A stretch of 64,000 nucleotides of DNA from the NCBI GenBank assembly GCA_015680905.1, contig CM027381.1, positions 86,453,501 to 86,517,500 of the forward strand. The letters run 5' to 3'. Below, piece after piece: positions 63,601-64,000 of the stretch. The notes below the pieces were generated by a model that was not told the origin of the DNA, made no database searches, and was given only the letters and a program-made list of their open reading frames with translations. The stretch comes from Coptis chinensis (lineage: Eukaryota > Streptophyta > Magnoliopsida > Ranunculales > Ranunculaceae). Both the position numbers and the translations under genes were made by a program. Each line of letters starts with the position of its first letter. Positions within the stretch are counted from its first letter, which is position 1.

Positions 63601-64000
63601 GCACAGCTGGAACTACAGGGTTGAGCTTAAAGACAATTCGAGTTTAGATCGGTATATGCAGTTCCTTGGCTAATATTTAATTTGTTGATGATGGAGTTTA
63701 TTAGAATGACTTTTAGTTTGGTTGAATGTGCTATCAAATAAATGTATCTAGCATTTTTCAGTGATGTTGGATAAATGATAAATTGATGTAAGGAATAAGT
63801 GTTTCCGAATGGTTTGAAAATACATGGGTTGAAGTTATTGTGGATGTTTTAATTTTATTTTTGAGAATTTTATAGCTGTTTTATTGGCGAAATAAGTTTA
63901 CAGATTAGGAATTGAATTACAGGTTATTAGGTAGGAATTGAATTACAGGTTATTATGCAGTATTTTTTACAGAAAAGATATAATAAAAATATATATAATA
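60640..64000. other. Unassigned right end of the window; possible 5' part of an unrecognised gene
   Basis: At about 60930-61000, leader-like sequence (CCAAAACCTTTCTTCTCC) is followed by an ATG frame (M-T-R-P-F-S-I-L-P-Q-R-C) and a possible donor (GTGAGT). At about 61430-61490 another exon-like stretch ends CAG|GTAGGT. Neither can be tied to a family, and no continuing coding exon is visible to 64000. A (TTA)n run lies at 61065-61096. The rest is AT-rich with no feature I can support. Confidence 0.3.

Overview
The window is nuclear DNA of a flowering plant, most likely a eudicot. It is AT-rich, has GT-AG introns and chloroplast transit peptides, and carries only four recognisable host genes in 64 kb, embedded in layers of plant transposable elements. 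I cannot name the species from sequence alone.

Host genes, left to right: (1) WDR5B-like seven-blade WD40 protein on the plus strand, two exons, 318 aa. (2) A small two-TM chloroplast protein of the cyanobacterial/plant DUF6737 type on the minus strand, three exons, 171 aa; its first intron is 5.2 kb because it contains a hAT-type MITE and a complete non-autonomous LTR retrotransposon. (3) An apoplastic copper amine oxidase on the minus strand, five exons, 728 aa, whose last ~58 codons come from a dispersed repeat. (4) A plastid lysophosphatidic acid acyltransferase (LPAT1/ATS2 type) on the minus strand, five coding exons, 341 aa, with a probable 5'UTR intron. The last two lie head to tail on one strand. 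The four belong to unrelated pathways (chromatin, plastid membrane, polyamine oxidation, plastid glycerolipid synthesis), and no functional cluster is apparent.

Mobile layer: 1-1640 truncated L1-like LINE (minus). 6927-7695 hAT MITE. 8149-11814 LTR element with GTAAT target duplication. 13500-17595 decayed non-LTR retrotransposon with YLDDG reverse transcriptase and a restriction-enzyme-like endonuclease, split by another hAT MITE. 18109-24084 complete but decayed Ty1/copia element (minus) with GTATT duplication. Three copies of a 145-190 bp repeat at 17768, 24142 and 26188. 28181-28413 foldback element. 31719-37230 Helitron-like cluster, including a captured fragment of the 26S proteasome ATPase RPT2 and three copies of one Helitron-type 3' end. 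37243-38675 long-TIR element. 38748-47203 an 8.5-kb composite bounded by ~190-bp inverted repeats that holds a nearly open PIF/Harbinger transposase exon, a CACTA terminus and a hAT MITE. 49099-49530 MULE-type foldback MITE with perfect 9-bp duplication. 51518-59800 probable solo LTR interrupted by a complete CACTA element (51886-57378, CAA duplication). 60236-60620 a 62-bp tandem array.

The last 3.4 kb and several stretches inside the transposon-rich half contain nothing I can identify. Exon joins were checked by reading-frame arithmetic across GT-AG sites; family names come from motif recognition, without a database search.
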